Source: Timema cristinae (taxonomy: Eukaryota > Arthropoda > Insecta > Phasmatodea > Timematidae). From it: DNA of 64,000 bases. Where the stretch lies: positions 120,038,056 through 120,102,055 of the forward strand of contig JBCFYV010000012.1 of assembly GCA_039000515.1 (NCBI GenBank). Direction: 5' to 3'. Shown here in pieces: positions 28,201-40,269 of the stretch (the stretch's first letter is position 1; the number at the start of each line of letters is the position of its first letter). A program made the position numbers and the translations under genes. The notes beneath the pieces are model-generated. The model did no database searches, had not been told where the DNA came from, and saw only the letters and a list, made by a program, of their open reading frames with translations.

Positions 28201-30602
28201 TTTAGTTCACTGGTCCATCGATGTGGATGATGGATCTTTAAACCTTAATACCTATAAACCTTGACTATTTCGGAAATAGTTTTGGTTCGAAACCATGTGG
28301 AGTCAAAGATAAGTCGCATAAAAAGTCATCTTAATAATTTATGCTTAGCTCCAAACATGTTTTTTTCAATTTACTGAATAAAACAATTCTTTTACGGTGT
28401 TTTGAGTGTCGCATTTGAGCGGTTTATTGACCCCTTGTTCTCCGTGTATCCCCCTCTAGCAACGCCCGTGCTGTGGTGTGTTTTTGAAAATGGAAGACAC
28501 AATAGAAACAGATGGATTTAATTTCTTTACTAAAATTACAACATTAATGATCAGACAAAAACAATTGTGCTATCATGTTTTACAGTAGGCAGTAAACGAG
28601 TGCAAGACTGCCTTAGGCCACATGAAAACCAGCACAAACTGTTGTTTCTGTCAGCTCTGGATATATTTTATGTTATTAGACGCTACTGCAGGCGGCATTT
28701 TGCATTTTCAGGACAGGGACATTTTAATAATGAGCTTGCACCTCAATATATTATTTCATTTTTTTTTTGTCAGGTTACATTTTTAATGACTACACTAACA
28801 GTGATATAGAGAAAAATGTTGTGTATATTTTTAAGACATAGTTTGATTTCTTGACGCACAACTGTCAACATATTAAGCAAATTATTTTCTACCAAGCTTG
28901 AAAAAAATGTAAATATAATTTCAAAATGAAAATCATGTTGGTAGCACACACACGGTTTCCTAGCAAATTGAATTTTAGAATATGGCCAAGTAATAGGTTG
29001 TGTATTGATTTGTCAAGACACATTATCATTTCAAGTACATCTTTGTCTGAACGGCTCAGTAACGCCTCTTAGAATAATATTTTGTAGTGCAGTGGTTCAC
29101 CAAAGGTGTTATAAACAACCTATCCTAGAGTGGACCGAAACCAGGGCGTACAGAGATTAAATTTATATTCGGTGGGACGTCATCCGAAGTGATTACCTTA
29201 CTGAGTGATCGCCGGTAGACACAATCACTGACCTCGGGACCACCAGGTGTCTAGGACATATAGAAAATGGAGGTAGCACAGGTACATCTAACCGGAGATT
29301 GATAGTAAAAATAAATAGTCCGACCTGAGAAGTTGGATGTTTAGTGGATTGTGCCAGTGTTATTGATTTATTTATTGTACTGGCAGCAAAGGCAGCAAAG
29401 TCATAGTCGGGGGGAGGGGGAGGGTTAAACTTACAAGTACAAATTAGGGGGCTGTGTGACCATAAAAAGCACTTCAGAGAGCTTCTAGAGGTGTTTAATA
29501 TCTATAAAGTTTCCTAGCCTTCGGTAGTTATGGTGCTATGTTTCAGATAGCTTCTAGAACTGTTTATCATTTATAATTTTTTCTAGCGTCCGGCAATTCA
29601 GAGATGTGCCCACAACCCCCTCCCCCCCTTCCCCCTAAAATTATTGGCTGGCTACGGCCTTGGAAGGCAGTAAGTCGAGACATGAGACATAATACAACAA
29701 CAAAATACAGCGTGCAAAATAATGAGCTATACCATCTTAAAACCAAACAATGGTTCACAGATCATCTCCATGACAACAAATAGCAAAGTTTATGTTAGAG
29801 TATAATAATACAAACTGGTTATTTAAATAAAATTTAGATTGATTTCAGGTGTAATGTCGATAATTGGTTATAAAGATTTATTAATGGGATATGCTTAAAG
29901 TCTTGAAAACAAGCTATGTGTTATTTAGACACATTCCTTTACATCTCCAAGATGGATCCAAAAGTGACGCTTATAAAATTCAACATGGATTCCCTTTTGT
30001 TCTTTTACCAAAAGTGTATTAACTATGGGATGTTTAGCCCTTTGGGTTCAAACTCCTTTCATTAAGGAATAATTGTCCACTGAGATGAGTACTTTAGCCA
30101 TACATGCATTTGAGCTTTTCCTTCCTTCACAAGAGTTGTTAAGTTGGAAAAGATATATCCTCGTTTAGATGGTTGAAATATAGCAAACAAAAAAACTGCT
30201 TATTCTGTGGTTGATACCTTGGCATGTTCACTATAGAAATACACCTACTACGTTCAAAAACATGTTCTCCTTCAAATGTCGGTGCTTCTATTCCTGAACT
30301 CAAGAAAATAGTGGGTTTTATGTAACACAATTAGTTAATACCCCATTCTTAAACAGATTTGCATATCAGAGTCTACGCATTGCATTCTGGTACTGTCTTC
30401 TTTGATACAGATAGTCATAGACACAATATTCATTAGCTAACTTAATAATTTCTTTTATAAATGCCAAAAAGTTATTTAATTATCATAAACATAAATATTT
30501 TTACAGCCATATTACCTAACCTACTTATACATTTTCATCTATAAAGGACGAAAGTTTCTCTAAAACATATTTTAAATATAACAAATCATATTACAATATT
30601 TA
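28201..30602. other. Gene-free stretch
   Basis: AT-rich DNA with no convincing exon. A G-rich tract (29408-29426) and a C-rich tract (29610-29633) with GGCTGGCTACGGCCTTGG may be the two ends of an old hAT-like insertion, but target duplications are not visible. Confidence 0.4.
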
Positions 30603-32031
30603 TTTTATAATAAAGGAAATTGATAAAACTAAAGAAAAAGGAAAAATAAACTACTAAGAATAAGAATAAATTTGATGAAGAAAGCCCACCTAAGGAAAGA
30701 TGTGGGAAGAATCCAATGCACAAAGGTGAAATCTTTCCTTTCTTCTGTCTTCTCTAGTAGAAGTAGTCACACACACATTTTAACACAAATATAATAATAT
30801 TTCGGCATTGTTGCCTTTATCAAACACAAAGAAGAAGAGAGTACAAATAACACAAACAATGGATTACTCCATTTTGAATTTTGAATTAAACTGTTAGAAA
30901 CAAATTGTGCCAACTGTTTTTGGGAGTAGAGATAAATTCCTTGGTTGTGGTTAATATTTATAGAAAACTGATTATGATGATAATAATAATAATAATAGAT
31001 AAGAGATAATAATAATAAAGTTAAATTTGGAAAATAATAATATAGAAATAAACTATCTTCTGTTGAGGTCTGGTGGTAATCTTTATTTGGTAATCCATTG
31101 GTGGGCCAGTTCCCACTGTCTAAGTTGAGAACTGTTGCACTGTTTGGGAAATGCTCTTAATATTTTGGTGGTGTAGCAGGTTTGAAAGTCCTGGTTGTGG
31201 GTACTAGCATGGATGGGTACAGGCTTGTCCGGATCTTTGTGGTTTGTGTCAAAACGATGATTGTTCATTCGCTGTCTGAGAGAACCTGTAGTGAGGCCTA
31301 TATATTCTGCATCACATGATTTGCACTGTAGTTGGTATATCAAGTTATTTGTCTAGCACTTGTAATACCCAGGGATTTTGTATTCCAATTTGGTTACTTT
31401 ACTGTTGAAGGATGTAGCTGGTAGGTGGATTCCACATGTGCTGCAACGGACTTTCAAACCTGCTACACCACCAAAATATTAAGACCATTTCCCAAACAGT
31501 TCTCAACTTAGACAGTGGGAACTGGCCCACCAATGGATTACCAAATAAAGATTACCACCAGGCCTCAACAGAAGATGGTTTATTTCTATATTATTATTTT
31601 TCAAATTTAACATTATTATTATTATTATCTCTTATCTATTATTATTATTATTATTATCATCATAATCAGTTTTCTATAAATATTAACCACAACCAAGGAA
31701 TTTATCTCTACTCCCAAAAACAGTTGGCACAATTTGTTTCTAACAGTTTAATTCAAAATTCAAAATGGAGTAATCCATTGTTTGTGTTATTTGTACTCTC
31801 TTCTTCTTTGTGTTTGATAAAGGCAACAATGCCGAAATATTATTATATTTGTGTTAAAATGTGTGTGTGACTACTTCTACTAGAGAAGACAGAAGAAAGG
31901 AAGAAGATGTCACCTTTGTGCATTGGATTCTTCCCACATCTTTCCTTAGGTGGGCTTTCTTCATCAAATTTATTCCTAGTAGTTTATTTTTCCTTTTTCT
32001 TTAGTTTTATCAATTTCCTTTATTATAAAAT
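30603..32031. mobile_element. 5'-truncated Penelope-like retroelement with long inverted 3' arms
   Basis: Arms 30603-31191 and 31448-32031 are inverted copies about 585 bp long, nearly identical with a few small indels, around a 256-bp centre. The minus strand from the centre through the left arm encodes the C-terminal GIY-YIG part, then 3' sequence. The right arm is the same 3' part in reverse. Each arm has TTGATAA, a GGC-AACAAT-GCC hairpin and GAAA (31814-31837; mirrored at 30800-30823), a worn hammerhead-like core. Inverted, partial, 5'-truncated copies are typical of Penelope-like elements. Confidence 0.82.
31083..31447 (-). pseudogene. GIY-YIG endonuclease domain remnant of a Penelope-like element
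   Basis: From 31343 down to 31083 the minus strand reads IYQLQCKSCDAEYIGLTTGS, LRQRMNNHR, then KPVPIHASTHNQDF and WELAHQWITK, ending in TAA. This has the IY..YIG pair, the LRxR arginine region, the H of HxxxH and the late E/W part of the fold. Upstream in the same frame, RCSTCGIHLP and PGYYKC (a cysteine-rich linker usual before this domain in Penelope-like elements) are interrupted by one TAG near 31356. In life the domain nicks target DNA. The reverse transcriptase is absent, so this copy is dead. Confidence 0.85.
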
Positions 32032-32635
32032 TATCTAGCCATTGGGCCACCTCATTTTTGAATAATATTACATATTTATATATTTACTGAACGAGAGAGA
32101 TCGTAAATAAACAGAAATTAATGTCAACAGAACTGACTAAACGCAAAGCCGATTGGATAGCCTAGGTTTCATTCAGGTTCTAACAACTCTAGGAAAGCAG
32201 TGGAAATTACAAGACCATCATGATCTCATCCAAAACTCTTCGATACAATGCTCGGACCAGTTAATAAAGTAAAGTTAGTGAGAACTATGTTTGCAAACTA
32301 TTAAAACTTAAAACATTTAAAACACATACATAGTCATTATTATTATTATTATTATCACATTTGAAGATTAAAAAAACCTTATGAAAAATAAAAAGACAAA
32401 ATATTTTCCCATGTGAGCGACTCACAAAGCTCTTGGTGGCCTTTCGGTGAAACTATCCATCTTTATTTGATCATTCTTTCCCGATCTGTATTGCCTAGAG
32501 CCCTAGAGCCCTAGAGGAACAGTACTAGATTATCGTCGGGTTCTAAAGCCACGTTTGTTACAGTGTAGAAAGCTAATTTTATAACACCCCACCCATTTCC
32601 AAACTTCTCCTTGACTCTGCATTTTATACGAACTT

Positions 32636-33093
32636 GAATGGTTCCCAAACTGTAGGTTGCATGCCGATTTTTTCGGGTGGAGGGTCGAGAAAAGTTGCTG
32701 GAATTGTCAAAATTCTGTAACTATTTGGAAAATATAATTTAAAATCATGAAATATTGGAAAGTAAAGAAATTTGGAAAAAAAATAATCAAAGGGGGAAAA
32801 AACTAAGCGGCATAATATACAGGAATCTGATTTCTTATGTTGGTTTTTTGTGACGTAAAAAACAATTACATCATCAACAGGAACCACAAACAAGCGCAAC
32901 CTTTGCACACGCCTCGTTATAAGAAATGGATTAGTTTTTTTAAATTATGTTCATTAATGTTTTTTATAAATGTAATATTAAAAAAAAACTGCCTCACTCC
33001 ACTTTTTTCATATCCATCATAGCTAGGTGGGTCGCGAAAGTTTGTTCTAAAAATTGTGTTGCAGTTCTAAAATGTTTGGAAACCATTGTTGTA
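32636..33093. mobile_element. Possible hAT-like relic
   Basis: The left end AATGGTTCCCAAACTGTAGG and the reverse of the right end CAATGGTTTCCAAACATTTT resemble the CAGTGGTTCCCAAA termini of many hAT elements. Target duplications cannot be seen, and the inside has only short frames. Confidence 0.4.
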
Positions 33094-33365
33094 GTCTATA
33101 TCAATGTTGATAACTATATATTATATGCATTAAATAGTTTTAAAAATATATATATATTTTTGTAACATTTTATGTGTCGTTTGTGTTTGTAATATATTTA
33201 AAAATTGTTTCAAAGTATTCTTCTATTGTGTACCATGTTTAACATTAAAATATGTAGCCTTGAATTGCTTACCTTTTTAAACAGGGTGAATTGTATTCAA
33301 TAAAGTACTACGCATCAAATCATATTTTGACTAGTTTATAAGTCACCAACACATTTAGATCAATT

Positions 33366-33670
33366 GTTTAGTCAGGGTTCGAAACTCACCTGGGTGTAAT
33401 GAAAGTAGATTTACCTTAATTGATTCCCACTCTCCCGCCATGTAAATGTGGTAAATCTCTTAAATTCCACCTTCCTCATCTCTATCCGGTTATTGTAAAT
33501 ACTAGGATGACCCAAACAGGAAGTAAAACTCAGGGCATAAAATTAACTATTTAATACCCGAGCGATTGAGATGAGGTGGGTAGGATTTGAAGGAATATAA
33601 TGTGAGTAAAACCACCCCTAATGCATTCGTCCAATATTTGAACCCCATCTGAGGCAGCCAAGGGCAAATG
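33366..33670. repeat. Two SINE family A relics, plus then minus
   Basis: 33366-33540 is plus strand (GGTTCGAAACTC, CCCACTCTCCCGCCATGTAA, ATGACCCAAACAGGAAGTAA). 33545-33670 reads on the minus strand with a B-box-like GGTTCAAATATTGG. They lie tail to tail. Confidence 0.55.
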
Positions 33671-33767
33671 CTTTGATTTTTACATGTCTATATTACGCAT
33701 TAAAATAGTTATCAGAAATTCCTAAACAGCAGAAATCAGTGGGCTGATAACATTCCTGTGTGGAGCT

Positions 33768-34186
33768 GTCAAAGATCCATTCTACGCTCCTATAACAGTG
33801 TGTTGTGACTATTAAATGACATCATTCTATTCACAAAGATCCATTCTACGCTCCTATAACAGTGTGTTGTGACTATTAAATGACATCATTCTATTCACAA
33901 AGATCCATTCTACGCTCCTATAACAGTGTGTTGTGACTATTAAATGACATCATTCTATTCACAAAGATCCATTCTATGCTCCTATACAGTGTGTTGTGAC
34001 TATTAAATGACATCATTCTATTCCCAAAGATCCATTCTACACTCCTATACAGTGTGTTGTGACTATTAAATGACATCATTCTATTCACAAAGATCCATTC
34101 TACTCTCCTATAACAGTGTGTTGTGACTATTAAATGATATCATTCTATTCACAAAGATCCATTCTACTCTCCTATAACAGTTATCT
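33768..34186. repeat. 64-bp unit repeated about 6.5 times
   Basis: The unit is CAAAGATCCATTCTACGCTC, CTATAACAGTGTGTTGTGAC, TATTAAATGACATCATTCTA, TTCA. Copies differ at single positions (TACGC/TACAC/TACTC; TATAACAG/TATACAG). Confidence 0.95.
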
Positions 34187-34519
34187 TTTGTTTCCCGGAC
34201 ATTAGCTCTCAATGATCAACAAAAACATGTGGATTGTTGTACTTTTCAGAGAGAAAATGTCAACTTTTCAAAATATTTACAGTCTATATAATGTGTAGGT
34301 CATAGAAATAGATTTGTGTTCATTCCAATAAATAATAAACTAGTGGACTTTTTAATGTTCTGTCAAATATTTAACCTAAGTGCAACCTCTGGTTGGATGT
34401 ACATATTTTATATTAAATATTTTACATAACATATATTTATTCCCCCACCATCCTACTGTGCATTTGTGTTGTACTCAAATGTACTAATTACTATAATGTA
34501 TTAGGAGGAACTTTTAATT

Positions 34520-34672
34520 TTATAAAAAAGTACCCAAATTTTCTTTGAGAGAAAAAGTGAAAACATTTTTCAGAACCACCCGTCTGTATTCGAACCCCGA
34601 TCTCCCCGTTATTGACAGTCCATCTATTGCGAAAGTGCCCTCCCAACCCCCTAAATCACAGAAGTGGTCTAT
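34520..34672 (-). repeat. SINE family A relic
   Basis: On the minus strand: GACTGTCAATAACGGGGAGA, the B box GGTTCGAATACAG, and a worn body. Confidence 0.55.
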
Positions 34673-35360
34673 TAAAAACTAAATTATGAAAATATTTTAT
34701 TTTTATTCAATAGATTATACAAATTAATTTATTTTAAAATAAGTTTTGAAAATCTGCACTTAGATACAAAGCCTAGTCTTCGAGCTCAAAACTATTTACA
34801 CCCAACTTTTTCTAACAAAAACTATTAAGTGCAAATTCAAACTTTTTTAAAAAAAACATAAGTAAAACAACTCTTAAGAATAGGTAACACTTTTTTTTAA
34901 ATCTTAATGTTACAAACTGGAACAAAAAGTGCTACAACAATGACCGTATTTATGTTACAAAGATCACCAGATTACAATCTATTAACAAAGCAAAATGTAA
35001 CACCATTGAAATAGGGAAATTCCATTAACATACTTGAGAGAGCGAGAGAGAAAGAAAACTTTTAAAAAAATTGGAATTGATGTACACTCTGGTGCGATAA
35101 AACATTGACCTTATATTAAAAGTAACTAGAACCTTGGAAAGAGAAAACTCCATTGTTACTGTGGATTCACACGTGCGCTAAAAAACCATAGAAGAACTGA
35201 TATGTGGTCACATGACGGGTTCTAAACCAATCACAAGAAATGAGCACACACTGCGCAGGTAGTTCTGTACTAATATAAACAATTTTATTTTCACAATATT
35301 TGTGGTATTTAACTTGCCCTTTCTGGACTGGTGATATCAGAACACGACTTGTAATCAAAC
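34673..35360. other. Gene-free AT-rich stretch
   Basis: No exon, RNA gene or repeat family is recognised. A short GA-rich run lies at 35036-35056. Confidence 0.4.
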
Positions 35361-35361
35361 T

Positions 35362-35523
35362 TATATATATAACAGACACAACATCCAGCCCCCACGCCGT
35401 TAATTCATCACTGTGAAAGGGGAAACCCACATTTCAACAGGGATAAAGTTTTCAGCTATAGCGGGAATCGAACCTGGGACCCTTAACTTAGTAGACAGAT
35501 ATGCTACCGACTGAACTAAGGTA
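35362..35523 (-). repeat. SINE family C, 3'-truncated
   Basis: On the minus strand: TTCAGTCGGTAGCATATCTG, CTACTAAGTTAAGGGTCCCA, the B box GGTTCGATTCCCG, GAAATGTGGGTTTCCCC and ATGTTGTGTCTGTTAT. It lies just before the NRF-1-like array. Confidence 0.8.
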
Positions 35524-35529
35524 TTAGAC

Positions 35530-37090
35530 AGGAACAATTTCAGCTTTGTCCGCGCTGCTACATAAAATCTGCGTGGAAGACCCAATCAAATTTCAAAACC
35601 AACCACCTTATCTAGTATGCATGCGCCTGGGGCGACCCACTCAATCCGTGCGCATGCGCCTGGGGCAATCGACTCAATCAGTGCGCATGCGCCTAAACCT
35701 ACCGACTCAATCAGTGCGCATGCCCCTAAACCTACCAACTCAATCAGTGCGCATGCGTCTAAACCTACCAACTCAATCAGTGCGCATGCGCCTAAACCTA
35801 CCAACTCAATCAGTGCGCATACGTCTAAACCAACATCCTCAATCAGTGCGCATGCGCTTAAACCAACAGACTCAATCAGTGCACATGCGCTTAAGCCAAC
35901 ATCCTCAATCAATGCGCATGCGCTTAAACCAACATCCTCAATCAGTGCACATGCGCTTAAACCAACAGACTCAATCAGTGCGCATGCGCTTAAACCAACA
36001 TCCTCAATCAGTGCACATGCGCTTAAACCAACATCCTCAATCAATGCGCGTGCGCTTAAACCAACAGACTCAATCAGTGCACATGCGCTTTAACCAACAT
36101 CCTCAATCAGTGCACATGCGCTTTAACCAACAGACTCAAACCGTGTGCATGCGCTTAAACCAACATCCTCAATCAATGCGCATGCGCTTAAACCAACAGA
36201 CTCAATCAATGCGCATGTGCTTAAACCAACAGACTCAATCAATACGCATGCGCCTAAGCCTACCGACTCAATCCGTGCGCATGCCCCTAAACCTACCGAC
36301 TCAATCAATGCGCATGCGCTTAAACCAACAGCCTCAATCCATGCGCATGCCCCTAAACCTACCAACTCAATCAGTGCGCATACGTCTAAACCAACATCCT
36401 CAATCAGTGCGCATGCGCTTAAACCAACAGACTCAATCAGTGTACATGCGCTTAAACCAACATCCTCAATCAATGCGCATGCGCTTAAACCAACATCCTC
36501 AATCAGTGCACATGCGCTTAAACCAACAGACTCAATCAGTGCGCATGCGCTTAAACCAACATCCTCAATCAATGCGCATGCGCTTAAACCAACAGACTCA
36601 ATCAGTGCACATGCGCTTTAACCAACATCCTCAATCAGTGCACATGCGCTTTAACCAACAGACTCAAACCGTGCGCATGCGCTTAAACCAACATCCTCAA
36701 TCAATGCGCATGCGCTTAAACCAACAGACTCAATCATTGCGCATGCGCTTAAACCAACATCCTCAATCAATGCGCATGCGCTTAAACCAACATCCTCAAT
36801 CAATGCGCATGCGCTTAAACCAACAGACTCAATCAATGCGCATGCGCTTAAACCAACAGACTCAATCAATACGCATGCGCCTATAAAGCGAGATACAAAC
36901 TGACAGTTGCGTCTACTGTTGGGAAATGATTTGAAATAACACGTTGGATGGAAAGCGCTTGTGTCGTTCTTGATTGGGTTAGATTTGTTTCACTACAAAA
37001 CATAATAATTAGAAAACATCCATAGTTATATTAATATAATATATCTGTTTATCCAATAGAACATTAGACATACCGGCAGTCATCTGTGTT
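35530..37090 (+). repeat. Dispersed repeat R2 carrying the expanded 33-bp array
   Basis: The flanks match 61595-62000: before the array CTTTGTCCGCGCTGC versus TTTTTCTGCGCAGGC, and CAAATTTCAAAACCAACC versus CAAATGTCAAAATCAACC. After it the shared run is CTACTGTTGGGAAATGATTT, GAAATAACNCGTTG, TTTGTTTCACT and AATAATTAGAAAACAT. The array is thus an internal expansion of a dispersed element. A further R2 piece lies at 38475-38545. Confidence 0.8.
35605..36885. repeat. 33-bp minisatellite, about 38 copies, NRF-1-like palindrome in most units
   Basis: The unit is TCAATCAGTGCGCATGCGCT followed by TAAACCAACAGAC or TAAACCAACATCC. TGCGCATGCGC is the core palindrome bound by NRF-1 family factors; other units have CACATGCGC or CGCATGCCC. 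Because 33 is eleven codons without stops, the array is open in several frames on both strands (446 codons on the plus strand, MRLNQQTQSV-type units). Two unit types (CAGAC and CATCC) alternate in a higher-order pattern on the right, with 35835-36120 and 36390-36680 matching as a block. Confidence 0.95.
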
Positions 37091-38060
37091 AATGGATCCG
37101 CCTCGGTGATCGAGAAATCGCAATATTTAATTCTACGATGCGCTATTTCAAAATATGGCTCACGTCAAAATAAAGTCGAAAGATTCCAACAGGGCTCTTT
37201 TTCCTTAACAAACCTACATTTTGGATTTTATTAAAACAAAATAAATGTGTGAAAATGTAACATTAGCTCATTTTCAACGATTTTTTAACTATATTTGCTG
37301 AGCTATGAGACTAGGTTTGATGAAAAAGGGCTCTAGATTTAGCCATACTCTAACAAATGCAGTAATTGTTAAGCTATTTGATAACTATATTCCATTCACG
37401 ATAAGTTTTTACCTGGATGACAGTTCGAAAATCATATGTTTAGGTTTTGGGTTGCCAAACACTTGTAAAAGATCACAGTTTTGTTATAAATGAAAAGATC
37501 TTTAGTTACCTGTTATATATTACATTTAAAACAACATAAACTTAAGTTATCTCATACTCTTTCATTTTTTTAAATACTTTCTTTTAACCCAACTCGAAAC
37601 AATATTTTTAACATTATTAAAAGTACTCATTTTTCGTTTTGGAACGTTACTGATTTTGTGTAATATAGTGCACACATCCATACCTTTTAATACAGGCATC
37701 GTATTTACTTGGAAAAGAGAAAATTGTTGTCTTTATTTTTACATACAATAAATGATTTTATGATTATTTTATCGTATTTTGAAATATTTAACTGAATAAA
37801 ATATTTTCATCAACTGCGTGTCTGCATCATTGTAAAAAAACTTGTATACCGTTATGTTCAATCATATGGTTTAACTTCGTCAGTTGCCACTTTGAAGCTA
37901 TGTTCGTTAGAAGTTTTTATGAAAGTGGTGTTAATATATTTTTTAAGTGGAATAAAACTATAAATAAACTTTGTGTCCGACCTCAAATAGATATATAAAT
38001 AATATTGGCCTAAATTACTGTGGTTAACTATCACATTAATATATCACCATCTGTTTTCAT
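37091..38060. other. Gene-free AT-rich stretch
   Basis: Nothing is recognised. A 62-codon frame at 37305-37493 has no family resemblance and no splice context. Confidence 0.4.
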
Positions 38061-38062
38061 TA

Positions 38063-38249
38063 CAGTCATCCAAAGTGATAGATGTCAGCTGTTGGCGTAG
38101 TGGTATATTAGGGATTATTTCTAGTAACATTTCGAGCTGTCATCCAGGTAAACTTAGCTCGTGAATGACTTATACCTAAATGGTTGACTGTACAGTCAAG
38201 TAGCTGTAAAGCTAGTATGTCCAGCACCAAAGAAGTCATGGGGCTACTG
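38063..38249. mobile_element. Worn copy of the CAGTAGCCCC MITE
   Basis: The right end CACCAAAGAAGTCATGGGGC + TACTG matches the right end of 45601-45835, and TA flanks both ends (38061-38062 and 38250-38251). The left end has decayed to CAGTCATCC. The middle shares TATACCTAAAT with the better copy. Confidence 0.55.
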
Positions 38250-38474
38250 TAGCGGTGAACTTTCCTCTTTACCTCGAGAAAAGAAGTTCCAGTAGTTTTC
38301 TTTCGCCCTTTCTTATTGTTATAGCAAGAGGTGGTTGTGTGTGAACGGTAAAAGGAGTATAAGCTTGTATAAAAAAATGTGTTTTTTCAGACGACACAAA
38401 CCATTATATTTTAAGGCTTGTTGCCTGACGGCGATTGATACGTTCTCGCTGACCCAGGTGGCCACCTTAAGTTT

Positions 38475-38545
38475 GTATCGCAAAGCATTATGGGCCAACA
38501 AAGATTTATGTTAGCGTGTAAATTGCTGCGACTCTTGAGCGGTTC
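38475..38545 (+). repeat. Fragment of dispersed repeat R2
   Basis: GCAAAGCATTATGGGCCAAC and TTAGCGTGTAAATTGCTGCG match 61953-62000 (GCAAAGCATTATGGGTCAAC, CTAGCGTGTAAACTTCTGCG). Confidence 0.7.
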
Positions 38546-38696
38546 AATTTTACCCGTGTACAGGGGCTAGTGTAGGCATCCCCGCAGCGCGGCACTGTTG
38601 GAAGGTAAGACTACCACTTCAGGCACTTCTATCAAAGATTTACCTTGCGCTAATTCTTGTCGTATGACCGCAGCTCCAAGCAAGGTCAACCAATGA

Positions 38697-39175
38697 GCTT
38701 ATTGGCTGCCACTGTCATAGAAAGGTTGCCACTGTCATAGAAAGGTTGCCAGTCTGTATTCACTGTCAAAAGGTTTGCCACTGTCATATAAAGGTTGCCA
38801 CTGTCATAGAAAGGTTGCTACTGTCATAAAAAGGCTGCCACTGTCATAGAAAGGTTGCCACTGTCATAGAAAGTTGCACTGTCATAGAAAGGTTGCCACG
38901 TCATAGAAAGTGCTACTGTCATAGAAAGGGCCTGATAAAGCTGCCACTGAAAGGTTCCACTGTCATAGAAAGGTATGCTACATGTCATAGAAAGGTTGCC
39001 ACCGTCCATTAGAAAGGCTACTAACTGTCATAGAAAGGTTGCTACTGTCATAGAAAGGTTTCCATGTCATAGAAAGGTTGCTACTGTCATAGAAAGGTTG
39101 CCACTCAGTCATAGAAAGGTTTCTCACTGTCATAGAAAAGAGGTTGCCACTAGGTCATAAGAAAGGTTGCTACTA
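38697..39175. repeat. Minisatellite, 20-bp unit, about 23 damaged copies
   Basis: The unit is TGCCACTGTCATAGAAAGGT. Many copies have lost or gained one to several bases, far more than in the 44-, 46- or 58-bp arrays, so it is either old or badly assembled. Confidence 0.9.
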
Positions 39176-39179
39176 ACTT

Positions 39180-39350
39180 GTTTAGAATCCCAGTCGGGCC
39201 TATCCCTAAATGGTTTTCCACTCTCCCTACAAGCAAATGCGGGTATATAGCCTATAAAACGCTTCCTTCTCTATCCCTACCTCATTAGAGTAATTATCTT
39301 AAATGTAAAACCTGAACAGGTTGTAAGAGACATGATGATAAAAAAAAAGT
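39180..39350 (+). repeat. SINE family A 3' part
   Basis: GAATCCCAGTCGGG (end of the head), TAAATGGTTTTCCACTCTCC and ATTAGAGTAATTA, ending in AACCTGAACAGGTTGTAAGA and an A run. The hairpin tail is changed but still pairs (ACCTGAACAGGT). Confidence 0.7.
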
Positions 39351-39414
39351 TTTTAACGTGAACTTTCTAAGCAGACAAGATATTGGCAAACGACATACTA
39401 GTTAACTTAACCTA

Positions 39415-39520
39415 AGGCAGTACACCCAACCAGGGGTTGAAACCACGACCCCCTGTCATCGGCAGTCCAGTTTATTGCGAGAGTGACACCTGAGACTACT
39501 CGACCACCGAGGTGGGTCAC
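39415..39520 (-). repeat. SINE family A head
   Basis: On the minus strand: CCACCTCGGTGGTCGAGTAG, GACTGCCGATGACAGGGGGT, and a B-box-like GGTTTCAACCCC. Confidence 0.6.
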
Positions 39521-40269
39521 TCCAGAGTCACCCTAGAGCTGTAGTAGGGGGTCGTAAGGGCCCGGACTCCCCTCCCCCCTAGAATGGATGTAACAGTTTT
39601 TATCGATCCCCCCACTCACTGAAAATGATCTTTTACGCTCATGTATCCCCGAACCACTCAGCTACCTTGTCAGATTCTTGTACAAAGTATGTCTGTATTC
39701 TGATTGTATTAGGGCGGGAGAACATTAGACCATGCAACTTTTTATGTTCCCAATAATTATTTTTTTGTCTCAAGTACCGACGTAAGTAAAAAAAAAAGAG
39801 ATATAACATCCACTTCATTCCCTTAGAAACTAATGCAGGTAACCTATTTCGTGGTAATGAGGCTCTCAACCTAATTACTAACAGTGTAATCATCACCTAC
39901 CGAACACGGGGTAAAAAGTGTTCTATTATTAGTCTACCCCTATTTAGAGTACCTGTAAAGATTCGCCGACAACTTTCTTTAAAAAAAAAAAATAATAATC
40001 ATAACAGAGGACAATGGAAGAAGGGAGTCCGGTATCTTTGGGTCACACTCGCTTCAGGTGAACTGGTAAAGGGGGGGGGTTGGATACAAATTTCAATAAA
40101 TAATTACTCCCTCTCCTTTATAAAAAAAATTCTACTAGTAGTAATTAAAGCATAGTTTTTTATTTATTCAATCTAATCAAGCGGGCAGTCGGGAGTTGGT
40201 CTCTTATATAACTAGAGATGAAAAATTTCAATCGGAAAATTATTATGTTACATTAAATTAATATAATTA

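Noticed and set aside
31436..31870. 144-codon plus-strand frame
   Set aside because: It reads the inverted arm of the Penelope-like remnant out of its coding strand. The real domain is on the minus strand at 31083.
35546..36886. 446-codon plus-strand frame and the shorter frames of the same array
   Set aside because: The 33-bp unit is a multiple of three without stops, so several frames on both strands are open together. No start context or conserved domain.
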